NCBI GenBank assembly: GCA_965199865.1
Contig: CBDATU010000016.1
Coordinates: 1 to 64,000 of the forward strand
DNA length: 64,000 nucleotides
Source of the DNA: JAPOUP01 sp965199865
Lineage (GTDB): Bacteria; Pseudomonadota; Alphaproteobacteria; Rhodobacterales; Rhodobacteraceae
Reading direction: 5' to 3'
Part shown: positions 7,568 to 17,172 of the stretch, piece after piece
Layout of the letters: every line of letters begins with the position of its first letter
Position numbering within the stretch: the stretch's first letter is position 1
Position numbers and translations under genes: made by a program
The notes under the pieces: model-generated
The model's database searches: none
What the model was told of the DNA's origin: nothing
The model's input: only the letters and a program-made list of their open reading frames with translations

Positions 7568-8926
7568 CTTCTTTCCGGGTGTCCCATCAAACTTCTTCTC
7601 GATCGACGCCCAGCAGTCGATGTAATCGTCCTGCAGCGGCGCCTCTTTGGCCGCGTAGGCCGTGAGGTGTTGGGGAAAGCGGGTCTCGAACATGAACGAC
7701 ATGGTGTCTTCAAGCTTATGCGGTTTCAGCTCGGCATTTGACGCCTTCTCGAACGCCTCGCGATCCGGCCCATGTGGCAGCATCATGTTGTGGAGGCTCA
7801 TTCCGCCAGGGACGAAACCCTGCGGTTTGGCGTCGTACTGACCGTAGATATTGCCCATCAGCTCAGACATGATGTTCTTGTGGTACCAGGGTGGACGGAA
7901 CGTGTTCTCCATGACCAGCCAGCGTTCGCGGAACAGCACGAAATCTATGTTTGCGGTGCCAGGAGAGCCGCTGGGAGCGGTCAGGACGGTGAAGATCGAC
8001 GGGTCGGGGTGATCGAACAGGACCGCGCCGACAGGGCAATAGTTTCGCAGGTCGTATTTCACCGGGGCGTAGTTCCCGTGCCAGGCCACAACGTCCAGAG
8101 GCGAGTGGTCGATCTCCGTGACATGGAACTGCCCGCACCATTTCACCGTGACGGTCGAAGGCGTCTCGCGATCCTCAAATGCCGCGACAGGCGTTTTGAA
8201 GTCCCGCCGGTTGGCCAGACAGTTCGCTCCAATCGGTCCTCTACCGGGGAGTTCGAACTTCTGGCCGTAATTCTCACAGACGAAGCCGCGGGCCGGTCCG
8301 TCGGCCAGTTCCACCCGATAGAGCAGCCCACGCGGGATGACCGCGATTTCCCTGGGCTCCAGGTCGATGACGCCAAGCTCCGTGCAGAACCGCAGACTTC
8401 CGCTCTGTGGAACAACAAGCAGCTCGCTGTCGGCGGAATAGAAATACCCGTCTTCCATCGAAGCCGTCACCAGATAGATATGGCTTGCCATGCCAATCTG
8501 GGTATTGACATCGCCTGCGGTCGTCATCGTATGCATTCCTGTGATCCAGGTCAGGCTGTCACCGGTCATCGGTGGCGGATCCCACCGGTACTGCCCCAGT
8601 GACGCCACGTATGGATCAATGTTTGGCGCTGATTTCCAGCGGGGTACATCGATCCTTAAGTAGCGGTGCGAGTGCTTCACGGAAGGACGGATTCGATAGC
8701 ACCATGTTCGCTCGTTGCGGTGGCCTGGTGCGGTGAACGCCGTGCCGGACAGCTGTTCACCATACAGTCCGTAGCCGCATTTCTGCGGTGAATTCATGCC
8801 CTCTGGCAATGCGCCAGGAAGCGCCTCGGTCTCGAAATCATTGCCAAAGCCGGGCATGTATCCGTCATGCATACATGTCGGTGATGTGGCGCGAACCATT
8901 TCGCGCGGGTTCCGCTGCGTGCCCAC
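7565..8926 (-). CDS. hmgA: homogentisate 1,2-dioxygenase
   Basis: Opens the homogentisate ring with O2 to give maleylacetoacetate, using non-haem Fe(II). Iron ligands are visible in PWYHKNIMSELMG (His and Glu six residues apart) and in MLPHGPD (His). The N-terminal landmark is GYMPGFGNDFETEALPGALP. I place the start at the GTG at 8926: a strong GGGAGG lies 5 nt upstream, and it falls just after the predicted promoter and operator. This gives 453 residues, normal for the family. Starts further upstream would lie inside the operator. ATG codons at 8899 or 8872 are less likely alternatives. First gene of the operon; no maiA isomerase is seen in the window. Confidence 0.95.
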   Translation of the reverse strand: MGTQRNPREMVRATSPTCMHDGYMPGFGNDFETEALPGALPEGMNSPQKCGYGLYGEQLSGTAFTAPGHRNERTWCYRIRPSVKHSHRYLRIDVPRWKSAPNIDPYVASLGQYRWDPPPMTGDSLTWITGMHTMTTAGDVNTQIGMASHIYLVTASMEDGYFYSADSELLVVPQSGSLRFCTELGVIDLEPREIAVIPRGLLYRVELADGPARGFVCENYGQKFELPGRGPIGANCLANRRDFKTPVAAFEDRETPSTVTVKWCGQFHVTEIDHSPLDVVAWHGNYAPVKYDLRNYCPVGAVLFDHPDPSIFTVLTAPSGSPGTANIDFVLFRERWLVMENTFRPPWYHKNIMSELMGNIYGQYDAKPQGFVPGGMSLHNMMLPHGPDREAFEKASNAELKPHKLEDTMSFMFETRFPQHLTAYAAKEAPLQDDYIDCWASIEKKFDGTPGKK

Positions 8927-8951
8927 GATAGCCTCCCGAATGATCGCGCCC

Positions 8952-8979
8952 ATTATCGTTGCATTTGCAACGAAAGCAA
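8952..8979 (-). promoter_or_regulatory. hmgA promoter
   Basis: Minus strand: a -35-like TTGCTT (8979-8974), a 16-bp spacer and a -10-like GATAAT (8957-8952). The spacer is filled by the palindromic operator. The predicted start point near 8945 leaves about 20 nt before the GTG start. Confidence 0.6.
8957..8972. promoter_or_regulatory. candidate MarR/HmgR operator
   Basis: CGTTGCA-TT-TGCAACG is a perfect inverted repeat with 7-bp arms, between the divergent hmgA and marR genes. It sits between the -35 and -10 of the hmgA promoter, so a bound repressor would block RNA polymerase. The 16-bp size and symmetry suit a MarR dimer. Confidence 0.65.
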
Positions 8980-9045
8980 CCCCAAGGGTTGCTCCGGCGA
9001 TGCCAATCTGCATTCATTGTGAGAACGGCGACCCTGGAGGCCATG

Positions 9046-9483
9046 ATGTCCGGCTTCGATCTGGAGGAGTTCCTCCCCTATCAGCTTGCGGTTCTGGCCG
9101 ATCGGGCCAGTCAGGGATTTTCCGCGTTGTACAAGCAGAAATACGGCCTATCGGTTGCCGAGTGGCGGGTGGTCGCGCATCTGGGCCAATCCGGCAAGGT
9201 CAGCGTGCGTGAAATCCATCGGCGCGCGATGCTGGGCAAGTCCCAGGTAAGCCGAGCCGCTTCGAAACTGGAGCGAAACGGATATATCACCAAGGCGGCT
9301 GATCCCAGGGACGGTCGCCTGGTGTCGCTTGCCCTTACGGACAAGGGCAGAAGCATGCTTGCCGATCTTGCGCCCCAGGCCAGGGCCTATGAGCAGGCCA
9401 TCCTCTCAAGGCTTGACGATGGGACCGAATTCAGGACTGCCGTGACACGACTTCTGGAAGGGAAAGGACCGTTCGGTCTGTAA
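9046..9483 (+). CDS. hmgR: MarR-family regulator of homogentisate genes
   Basis: A 145-residue winged-helix regulator, divergent from hmgA. The recognition region SVREIHRRAMLGKSQVSRAASKLERNGYI and the wing ADPRDGRLVSLALTDKGR are clear MarR features. Of two adjacent ATG codons, the second (9046) is 5 nt after a GGAGG ribosome-binding site and is preferred. Context and the operator between the genes suggest it represses hmgA-fahA until an aromatic intermediate, probably homogentisate, releases it. The symbol is assigned by context; the family identity is certain, the ligand is inferred. Confidence 0.88.
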   Translation: MSGFDLEEFLPYQLAVLADRASQGFSALYKQKYGLSVAEWRVVAHLGQSGKVSVREIHRRAMLGKSQVSRAASKLERNGYITKAADPRDGRLVSLALTDKGRSMLADLAPQARAYEQAILSRLDDGTEFRTAVTRLLEGKGPFGL

Positions 9484-9542
9484 TGACCCATGTTTCACAC
9501 ATGGTTACGAGGGACAGCTGAGGCCCAGGGCCGCGAGCCAGA

Positions 9543-10049
9543 TCAGACCAGAAAGCCCTCAAACTCGGCGAATACCCTGGTGTAGACGTCGCGCTTGAAC
9601 GCGACGACTGTCCGTATCAGCTCATCCGGAGCAAGCCAGGTCCAGCAGGCGAATTCCGGATGTTCGGTCTCGATTGATATCTGACCGTCGATTCCAAGGA
9701 ACCGCATCAGGAACCAGCGCTGTTTCTGCCCACGGAAACGGCCATTCCAGAGTCCAGGAACCATATCGGGAGGCAGGTCGTACTGCATCCAGTCTGCGGT
9801 TTCCGCTTCGATCCTGACCAGATCATCAGTAATTCCGGTTTCTTCCCGGAGCTCGCGTAACGCGGCCGTGCACGGGCTATCGCCCGCATCAATTCCTCCC
9901 TGAGGCATCTGCCAGGCCTGTACCTGCGTGTCGATTCGCTGACCGGCAAAAACGAGCCCCTGAGAATTGACAAGCACGATGCCGACGCAGGGACGGTATG
10001 GTAGCCCGCGGATCCCTGAACTGTCTTGGGGCACATCCCTTACGGCCAT
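9543..10049 (-). CDS. rppH: RNA pyrophosphohydrolase (Nudix)
   Basis: Removes pyrophosphate from the 5' end of mRNA to start decay. The landmark RPCVGIVLVN is near the N-terminus. The Nudix box reads GGIDAG-D-SPCTAAL-RELREETGI, with Asp in place of the first Glu and REL-EE intact. The downstream helix WYQ-type region appears as WMQYDLP. I start at ATG 10049 (168 residues), because the longer frame from 10091 would overlap ctpA by 23 bp and adds non-conserved residues. It follows ctpA on the same strand, the usual alphaproteobacterial order. Confidence 0.92.
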   Translation of the reverse strand: MAVRDVPQDSSGIRGLPYRPCVGIVLVNSQGLVFAGQRIDTQVQAWQMPQGGIDAGDSPCTAALRELREETGITDDLVRIEAETADWMQYDLPPDMVPGLWNGRFRGQKQRWFLMRFLGIDGQISIETEHPEFACWTWLAPDELIRTVVAFKRDVYTRVFAEFEGFLV

Positions 10050-10068
10050 TTCCCGCGCGACCCCGTTC

Positions 10069-11415
10069 TCAGTTTCCCCTGTTGAGTGCACTCAGGCCGC
10101 GTAGAAGGTCGATCGCATAAGCGAGCTGGTAATCCTCGATCCGGAGCCTTGCCGATGCCTCGGATGCACGGCGCTCGTCCTCGATCTGACGGCGTTCATC
10201 CTCCGTAAGCGAGTCGTTGCCGAGCGAGCCGGGCAGGTCAGCCTCGGATCGGAAGAAAATTTCATTTTCCCCTGTGGATTCGTCGCCATTGGGCTGTCGA
10301 GGCGGTTGCTCGACGATGATGTCAGGCAAGATGCCAAGTGCCTGGATGGAACGGCCGGACGGCGTGTAGTATCGGGCTGTCGTCAGCCGCATGGCACCGT
10401 TAACCCCACCCTTACCCAATGGCAGGACCGTCTGCACCGAGCCCTTGCCAAAGGACTTCGTGCCGATGATGACCGCCCGACGGTGGTCCTGAAGCGCTCC
10501 GGCAACGATTTCGGAGGCCGACGCCGATCCGCCATTGATCAGCACGACGATTGGCTTTCCAGCGGCCAGATCCCCCTTGGTCGCATTGTGGCGCAGACTA
10601 TCCTGCGGAAGACGTCCGCGCGTCGAAACGATCTCGCCTCCGTCCAGGAAGGCATCGGACACCATGACGGCCTGGGTCAGGAGGCCACCTGGATTGTTGC
10701 GGAGGTCGAGAACGAAACCGCTGACCCTATCCATGCCTCCGATCTCCTCGACGGCTTTGGCAAGCCCCTCCTCAAGATTGGGGCTGGTCTGTTCGGTGAA
10801 TGTCGTGACCCGAAGCACCACCGTTTCTCCCTCGATCCGCGTGCGCACCGCGGTCAGCTTAATCGTGTCACGGATGATTGAGACGTCGAACGGTTCGTCA
10901 ACGCCCCTGCGGGCCACGGTAATGATGATTTCGGAACCCACCGGCCCACGCATCAGGTCGACCGCCTCATCCAGGGACAGCCCGAGAATGGACTCGCCGT
11001 CCACATGGGTGATGAAATCGCCCGCCTCGATTCCGGCGGCGTGAGCCGGCGTGTCATCCATTGGTGAAACGACCTTCACGAATCCCTCTTCGAGTGTGAC
11101 CTCAATGCCGAGACCACCGAACTGCCCGCGGGTCTGAACCATCATCTCATCGGCAACCACCGGCGACAGATAGCTGGAATGCGGATCAAGTGACCTGAGC
11201 ATTCCGTTGATCGCCGCGTGGATCAGATCGGTCACGTCCACTTCCTCGACATAGTCGGACTGGATGCGTTCGAATATGTTGCCAAAGAGATCAAGCTGCC
11301 GGTAAACCAGCGCTCCCTTCCCGTTTTCCTGCGCAAAGAGTGGCCCGGCGATCTGGATCGCCACAACCGCTCCCGCCAGCGTTCCGACCAATGCGGCCAT
11401 CACATATTTTCCCAT
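10069..11415 (-). CDS. ctpA: S41 carboxy-terminal processing protease
   Basis: A periplasmic serine protease of 448 residues that trims cell-envelope and peptidoglycan-remodelling proteins. The N-terminus has a membrane anchor or signal (about 5-28, KYVMAALVGTLAGAVVAIQIAG). A PDZ domain follows at about 95-175. The catalytic Ser-Lys dyad is visible in GGSASASEIVAGAL and GTKSFGKGSVQT. The C-terminal 60 residues are charged and low-complexity. In most relatives the gene just upstream encodes an EnvC-type activator, but here that interval (11416-12184) has no such gene. Confidence 0.95.
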   Translation of the reverse strand: MGKYVMAALVGTLAGAVVAIQIAGPLFAQENGKGALVYRQLDLFGNIFERIQSDYVEEVDVTDLIHAAINGMLRSLDPHSSYLSPVVADEMMVQTRGQFGGLGIEVTLEEGFVKVVSPMDDTPAHAAGIEAGDFITHVDGESILGLSLDEAVDLMRGPVGSEIIITVARRGVDEPFDVSIIRDTIKLTAVRTRIEGETVVLRVTTFTEQTSPNLEEGLAKAVEEIGGMDRVSGFVLDLRNNPGGLLTQAVMVSDAFLDGGEIVSTRGRLPQDSLRHNATKGDLAAGKPIVVLINGGSASASEIVAGALQDHRRAVIIGTKSFGKGSVQTVLPLGKGGVNGAMRLTTARYYTPSGRSIQALGILPDIIVEQPPRQPNGDESTGENEIFFRSEADLPGSLGNDSLTEDERRQIEDERRASEASARLRIEDYQLAYAIDLLRGLSALNRGN

Positions 11416-12184
11416 CGCGTCCTCACGTCGTCAAAGAGCAGACCCTGGACCGGAATTCGGTCAACTCACCGTATTTTCCCAGCTCTGGCTTCAGTCACCT
11501 TCCAGTGCAGCAGCCGCAGGCCTCCAGCCAGTATTCCTTGGCAGACCAGAATTCTGGTTGCCTGACTTGCCGATTGGCAAGAGCCTTTCTGCCGCTTTGC
11601 CATATCTCTTTCAAGTCCTTAAGGACCAGTAGATATTGACCTCCGAGTTCCAAACCAATCAGGTTTCGGCAGTCAGGCAACGAAATACGGGCCACCGTAG
11701 CGCATTATGGACATAAATTGGACGGTGACCAGCGTGACCGGATTCGTGGCGGCGACGATTCCGGGCCGAAAATACCTGCGCTACCCATTTCACCGACCCT
11801 CAGCATAACGATTCCTGTAACCGGTGACAGTGGTGGAAGTGCACTGAGCGTCTGGTCACCTACAACGGTAGGTCGGTCTGCAGGGCTCGGCTACGACAGG
11901 TCTATTGAGAGCCCTTTCGTCCTGGCGAAATTTGGGAAGCCCAATCCGTGCCAGCTCCTCCCGCAGCCAATGAGGCGGTTTCGCCGACGATCGTTCCCGT
12001 TCGCGCAGAGCTGGCTACATCGAATGGATACGGAAAAATGACCGGTTTGGGACAGATCCAGGCAAACCAGGGAGGCGCAAGCGTCATTCTCGTCCCGCGA
12101 CGCATTCCCCAATGCCTCATCGCTGGCTTTCCCGTAGCTGCGCATGTGCGGTCAGGGTGAACGGACTCACCAATGGTCCCCCGC
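11416..12184. other. 769-bp gap where envC is expected; no gene recognised
   Basis: Between gpmI and ctpA many alphaproteobacteria carry a murein hydrolase activator (EnvC, M23 domain). I translated the minus strand across this gap and found stops in every frame and no M23-like motif. A small hairpin, CTTGCC-GATT-GGCAAG, lies near 11565-11580. Either the gene was deleted or it has eroded beyond recognition. Confidence 0.5.
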
Positions 12185-13705
12185 TCAGGTCACGAGCAGG
12201 CTCCTGCCCGTCATCTCCGGCGGCGATTCGAGGCCCATCAGATCAAGCACCGTTGGAGCGAGGTCCGCCAGTCGCCCGTCGCGCACCCTTACATCTTTCG
12301 GCGCGCCAACAGCCACGACATCCACCAGGTTGGTGGTATGTGCCGTATGCGGACCACCGGTCTCAGGATCCACCATGGTCTCGCAGTTTCCGTGGTCGGC
12401 CGTCACGATCATCGTACCACCCACGGTTTCCAGTTTCCGAAGCGCATGGCCAAGCCCCGTATCCACGGCCTCGCATGCCCTGATGGCAGCTGCGAGGTCG
12501 CCGGTATGGCCTACCATGTCCGGGTTGGCGAAATTCACGACAATCAGGTCATAACCGGAACCGATCGCTTCGACGAGCCTGACGCTGACTTCCGGCGCGC
12601 TCATTTCCGGCTTCAGGTCGTAGGTCGCCACATGCGGTGACGGAGCCATGTGACGGTCCTCTCCTTTCTCTGACCTTTCCCTACCTCCGTTAAGAAAGAA
12701 CGTGACATGCGGATATTTTTCGGTTTCCGCCAGACGAAACTGCCTAAGGCCATGCTGGGCAACCCAGGAGCCGAGCGTGTTGACGATCTCAGGTTTTGGA
12801 TATGCCGCGGTCATGTATTTCGAATGGTCGGCGGAATAGTCGACCATCCCAAGCAGCGCCGAGAGTGCTGGCCGCCGTCCGGTATCGAATTCGGAAAACC
12901 CGGGTTCACCGATTGCCTGCAGCAGCTGGCGGGCGCGGTCGGCCCGGAAATTGGTGAAGAAGACGCCGTCACCGTCCAGGATTCCGCTGTGGTTTCCGAC
13001 CACCGTCGGTACGATGAACTCGTCGGTTTCTCCCCGGTCATAGCCTGCGAGGATCGCCGCGTCGGCGCAGGAAGCGGTCCTGCCGCTTCCGTGGATCATG
13101 GCTGCGAAGGCTTTGGCGATCCTGTCCCAACGGCGATCCCTGTCCATGGCAAAATAGCGGCCGCAAACACTGGCTATGCGTACGTTTTCGGGAAGTTGAG
13201 CGACAAACCGCCTTACCTGTTCCCGGGCGGAACTTGGCGGAACATCCCGGCCATCCGTTATCACATGGACCCAAACCGGGAGGTTCCGCCTGACCAGCAG
13301 CCTTGCGGCTGCGACCATGTGATCCTGGTGGGAATGCACTCCGCCAGGGGATGTGAGCCCCATCAGATGCGCGGTGCCGTGAGCTGCCGTTACCTGATCG
13401 GCAAATTCAGCAATGGCGGGGTTGGTGAAGAACGATCCATCCTCGATGCCCAGGTCGATCTGCCCGAGATCCATCGCGACCACGCGCCCGGCGCCAATAT
13501 TGGTATGCCCGACCTCGGAATTACCCATCTGACCGCTCGGCAGACCGACATCAGGACCATGGGTTGTCAGAAGCCCATGTGGACATGTCGAGATGATCCG
13601 ATCGAAGGAAGGCGTTTTCGCCAGCTTCGGAGCGTTGGCAGTGGGGTCATCGCGGTGACCCCAACCGTCCAGGATGCAAAGAACCACCGGTTTCGCCACT
13701 GCCAT
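12185..13705 (-). CDS. gpmI: cofactor-independent phosphoglycerate mutase
   Basis: Interconverts 3- and 2-phosphoglycerate in glycolysis, using two Mn ions. It has 506 residues, normal length. Metal ligands and the phosphoserine are seen in CILDGWG near the N-terminus, GQMGNSEVGH (catalytic Ser), ITDGRDVPP, and TADHGNCE near the C-terminus. The frame is intact. On the same strand it lies downstream of rlmH in the standard order, but a foreign operon of about 7 kb now separates the two. Confidence 0.97.
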   Translation of the reverse strand: MAVAKPVVLCILDGWGHRDDPTANAPKLAKTPSFDRIISTCPHGLLTTHGPDVGLPSGQMGNSEVGHTNIGAGRVVAMDLGQIDLGIEDGSFFTNPAIAEFADQVTAAHGTAHLMGLTSPGGVHSHQDHMVAAARLLVRRNLPVWVHVITDGRDVPPSSAREQVRRFVAQLPENVRIASVCGRYFAMDRDRRWDRIAKAFAAMIHGSGRTASCADAAILAGYDRGETDEFIVPTVVGNHSGILDGDGVFFTNFRADRARQLLQAIGEPGFSEFDTGRRPALSALLGMVDYSADHSKYMTAAYPKPEIVNTLGSWVAQHGLRQFRLAETEKYPHVTFFLNGGRERSEKGEDRHMAPSPHVATYDLKPEMSAPEVSVRLVEAIGSGYDLIVVNFANPDMVGHTGDLAAAIRACEAVDTGLGHALRKLETVGGTMIVTADHGNCETMVDPETGGPHTAHTTNLVDVVAVGAPKDVRVRDGRLADLAPTVLDLMGLESPPEMTGRSLLVT

Positions 13706-13962
13706 GTCCCGCTCGTTTCCTTCATCGGATGCCTTCTAACCGGCTACGTGCCGGAATTGAAATCGCATTTTCGGTGCTTCACTGCTGGGGCATGAATTGA
13801 CTTCAGATGTATAGGCCCTCACTCCGGTACGCAGAAGACCGCGTCGCGAAGGCAATAGGGGCCCACTCCACCCAGAACCGCCGCCATACGGCCCTTCCCG
13901 AACGGCGACGGTCCCTTGGATCGGAAACGTAAGCCGGCTCTTTTTGACTGTTCCGTTCAGTA

Positions 13963-14619
13963 CTACAGGTCCGCCAAAATCTCATCCGGTAGTCCATGCT
14001 TCACGTCAGTGACCGCTTCCCAAATGTTGTCTACCCGATCCATCACACAGACCTCGGCTATCGCATTACTTTTTCCATACCTTTTCCGCCTATCTTCAAA
14101 CGGGTAGTCTTCGAACTTCTTAAACAAGTCCATGTCCCTGGGATGCGCGAAAGGTTTCGTACTACCGCTGTTCATCCGCGAAAGCCGAACGTTGCCCTCC
14201 CCCAATCGTACCAGTGTCTTGGCGTCAACGAGCAACACGTCGTGCCTTATTTTCTCATAGACCGCTGCACGGAGCATCGTCTCAAGTCTTTTCCTGGTTG
14301 GCCAGAAGAACACCATCGAGTTGATGAGGTCGTACCACTGCCTAGGCTCGGTGCGGTCAACAAGTGCCCTTCTGAGCCCTTTATCGGTCAGTGGCTTCTG
14401 GTCGCGTAGTACTGCTTGGGGTCGCCCTGGACAGTCGACTTCGACCCAGTGTGCCCGCTGCTCCTGCGTGAGTGCCACAATCTCATCGTCACTCTTGCCA
14501 TACGACGACAGCAGCGCTTTGGTCGACAGTAATCCGTGCTCTCGAATGCTCGGCCAACTGCCACCCCATGCGATGTGGTAAAGCACGGGGTAATGTTGCC
14601 AGAGTTCCTCGGGTCGCAT
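13963..14619 (-). CDS. DUF7002 protein, probable ADP-ribosyltransferase-like fold
   Basis: A 218-residue protein whose opening, LYHIAWGGSWPSIREHGLL, is the hallmark of DUF7002 and resembles the LYHFT-SI--GLL opening of DarT and RNA 2'-phosphotransferase ADP-ribosyl folds. Other conserved stretches are VLRDQKPL, the MVFFWP segment, and RMNSGST. The ATG shares one base with the stop of the kinase-PurA gene (TGATG), so it was translationally coupled. This frame is intact, unlike the genes upstream. The family name is my recognition. The transferase fold is an inference from motif similarity, and no substrate is known. It may survive as a toxin-like remnant without its partners, or be silent. Confidence 0.7.
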   Translation of the reverse strand: MRPEELWQHYPVLYHIAWGGSWPSIREHGLLSTKALLSSYGKSDDEIVALTQEQRAHWVEVDCPGRPQAVLRDQKPLTDKGLRRALVDRTEPRQWYDLINSMVFFWPTRKRLETMLRAAVYEKIRHDVLLVDAKTLVRLGEGNVRLSRMNSGSTKPFAHPRDMDLFKKFEDYPFEDRRKRYGKSNAIAEVCVMDRVDNIWEAVTDVKHGLPDEILADL

Positions 14620-16246
14620 CACCACCGCCTCCGGTCGATCACACACTTGTAGTCAAAGCGGTTGCCAATCAGAGAACATGGCACCCCCGCGACGATCTCA
14701 ACATCTTCGACGAATTTTATCGTCTCCGTAGTCAGCTGGTCGAACCGGATGGCATCCCGTTTCACCTTGTCCAGATAATCAACGAATGTAAGCGCTACAT
14801 CTGTTGGAGAGTTCAGGTGGCACGCACGGCGGAGCATCTGCCAGTCGAACTCGCCTGCTCTTCGCTGCCCCCTAATACTGAACCCACTTCGTGCCCTTTG
14901 AGTTCCTCGGACGGGATCCCCGGCCGCTCCGCCACCGTCTCCCATTCGATCTCCTTCAAGAAGTTGCCCCATTGCCCACCGACACGAATTGGATACGTTC
15001 TGCAGACCAGTACGATCCTGTTCACACGCCGCGGCCCAATTCCTGCTTCTGAAAGACATCCAGACACCGTGGTGTCCCTAGAAGTCACCGACGGATAGTC
15101 ACCGTGAAATATACTTAGACCCGTACCCTGTGTTCCCTCAAGCAGGATCTTCTCACCACGTGCATATGCCTTTTCAAGGCGTTCCGCTGTGGACCCCAAA
15201 TACGGTCTGAGCACCTTGAACTCCGACCCCAAGTCCTTTGCAAGCGTGCACGCCCGATTATCGCGAAACCGATTTGTCACCCGACGCGCCGTTGCCTTGC
15301 CGACTCCCTGCGCGGTCGACCTGATCTCGTGCCTAAGGTACTCTCTTTCCCGCTGCTGATCTTCCGAGGTTATCACAACGGCCCGTTCATCCAAAATCAG
15401 CCCCCCCTGCTCTACCTCGCATTCATTGATCTCTTTCAGTAGTTTGGCAGGCTCGATTACAGCGCCGGGCCCAATTAAGAGGTCCTGTCCACCCGTTCCC
15501 CTTCATGTCCCACAAGGTAGGGAGATGTGCGTGTATGGCGGTTCCTCATATACTTTGTGGCCCGCATTAGGGCCACCAACTCTCATCAATATCTTGTACT
15601 CTGGCGAAAGGAAGTCGGCAATGTTCCCTTTCCCTTCGCTCCCGTACTGGCCATCTACCAATACGTCCACAAGCCGATCCGACGACCTCGATTGCAGGTT
15701 GAGTCTTGCGCTAACGCGGCAGAACACATCCGCCTCTGTGTGCCGCTCGGTTTGGACAACCATATCGGCTTGATCCGCCAGCTTCGCTACTTCGCGCTCC
15801 GACGCATCGTTGATAACTTCCTCGAAGTTCAAACCGGCGTCCTTTGCTCGCATTAATTCTTCGAAACGTCGCCTTTGGGTCGCCGGATCCACTGACAAAT
15901 GCACATGCCTGACGTACCGATGACCAATCTGGCTTAGTATCCGCTCGATTTGCTGGACCTTCCGTATCCCTTCGAGCACCACAGGTACCAACGGCGAATC
16001 ATCAAATCGAGGCCGGATCTCCTTTGCGATTTCGTCCGCTATCCAACCGTAATCCGTATTGAGATCCAACTCGTTACCCTTGCACTGCAGCGACCGGTGA
16101 TCCCCTTTAGCCCCAGATGACATATAACGCTGGATAATGTCGCTCGTCTTTACCGTCCGACAGTCAAAGTCCGAACTGAGCCGCTGGGCCAAGACGCTCT
16201 TGCCGCTGGCCATCCCACCGCTAATCACGATTAGTCTAACAGTCAA
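14619..16246 (-). pseudogene. P-loop kinase / adenylosuccinate synthetase fusion, broken
   Basis: The N-terminal ~170 residues are a P-loop nucleotide-kinase-like domain (Walker A in LIVISGGMASGKSVLAQRL). The rest is PurA-like: LVDGQYGSEGKGNIADFL (GTP loop), GGPNAGHKVY, LLIGPGAV, LEGTQGTGLSIFHGDYP, VTSRDTT, and a C-terminal FDWQMLRRACHLN. PurA joins IMP and aspartate. The fusion suggests synthesis and phosphorylation of an unusual adenylosuccinate product. It starts at a TTG that overlaps the macrodomain stop (TTGA). Two lesions are seen: an in-frame TGA at 15505-15503, probably from CGA, and a frameshift in a run of five G (minus strand) at 14868-14872. Both ends remain readable, so decay is recent, or the G-run is a sequencing error. 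Confidence 0.85.
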
Positions 16247-16360
16247 TCGATCGCTCCAGAGATCATCGCGGCGGCAAGTCGATCACCCGGACACCGAATT
16301 CCTGCTGACACCAACCACTCCCGAATCAACCCCTCAATTACCTGCCAGTTTCCCCCTGCC
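16243..16360 (-). pseudogene. 3' end of ImmA/IrrE-macrodomain gene, cut off by IS630
   Basis: Read outward from the IS630 left end, this piece translates as AGGNWQVIEGLIREWLVSAGI and ends in a TGA that overlaps the kinase start (TTGA). Joined to 20033-21100 across the TA target, it continues RIGTG into AGGNW, the conserved end of macrodomains. At the junction the codon reads TAG where a Gln or Glu codon is expected, so the gene may already have carried a stop before the IS landed. Confidence 0.8.
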
Positions 16361-16543
16361 TAGTGGCTTGCCTGCATTGAATGGCGGATCTTTCCACCGC
16401 TGGCCAGCTGATCCGGTCTTTCGCCCTGGCCATCATCTGTGGTATGGTAGAGGAAACTCTTCGCGAAAAGGAATGGGCCCGCCACACTGTGGAAAGGGCC
16501 ACCGCGGAGGACGGGCGTAACGGGCGGTACGGGAGCGGAACCA

Positions 16544-17172
16544 ATGGCGGGAAAGCGGGTCTACAGGGTAATCCTCGAAGAGGCGGAAAGACGGGAACTG
16601 AAGGAGGTTGTCTACGGCACGTCCTCGAAGGAGCGGAGGAAGCGGGCGACCGTCCTGGTTCTCGCCGACCAGGGTGAGTTCGGCGAAGGGCGGTACACGG
16701 ACGGGGAGATCGCGCGGATCACGGACAGCAATCCCAGCACGGTCGAGCGTCTCCGGAAGCGCTGCGTCCTGGACGGCCTGGAGCGTGCGCTTGAGCGTAA
16801 GGAGCAGGCGAACCGCAAGGCCCGCAGCCTTGATGGCGCCGCGGAGGCCAGGCTGGTCGCCCTGAGCTGCGGCGAGCCGCCGGAGGGCGTCGCCAGATGG
16901 ACCATGAAGCTGCTCGCCAACCGGCTGGTGGAACTGGAGATCGTCGACTCGATCAGTGAGGAAACGGTGCGGCAGACGCTAAAAAAAACCGCCTCAAGCC
17001 ATGGAAGACGCAGTATTACTGCATCCCGGCAAAGAAAAGCGGTGAGTTCGTAGCCCGGATGGAACAGGTCCTCGATACATACCAGAGGGATTACGCCGAT
17101 GACGAGGTCCTGGTCTGCATGGACTAGACCTCGAAACAGCAGACGCGGGAAACCGTCACGCCGGTCCCGGCC
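16544..17172 (+). pseudogene. IS630 transposase, 5' part
   Basis: The N-terminal helix-turn-helix region (MAGKRVYRVILEEAERRELK, later TDGEIARITDSNPSTVERLRKRC) is typical of IS630 transposases. At 16981-16988 eight A residues form a slippery A_AAA_AAA site. A -1 shift there restores KKNRLKPWKTQYYCIPA, so ORFA/ORFB frameshifting may have been normal for this element. Further on, TAG at 17125-17127 replaces the Glu codon right after the first catalytic Asp (LVCMD). The frame is then cut by the IS4-like insertion at 17172. Confidence 0.85.
17164..17172 (+). repeat. left 9-bp target duplication of the IS4-like element
   Basis: GTCCCGGCC immediately left of the element, identical to 19504-19512 on the right. 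Confidence 0.9.

Noticed and set aside
11416..12184. Possible decayed envC
   Set aside because: No M23 or coiled-coil motif could be recognised in any minus-strand frame, so I list only a gap.
15480..15510. Frameshift in the kinase-PurA gene at this point
   Set aside because: Both sides are in the same frame; the break is an in-frame TGA, not a shift.
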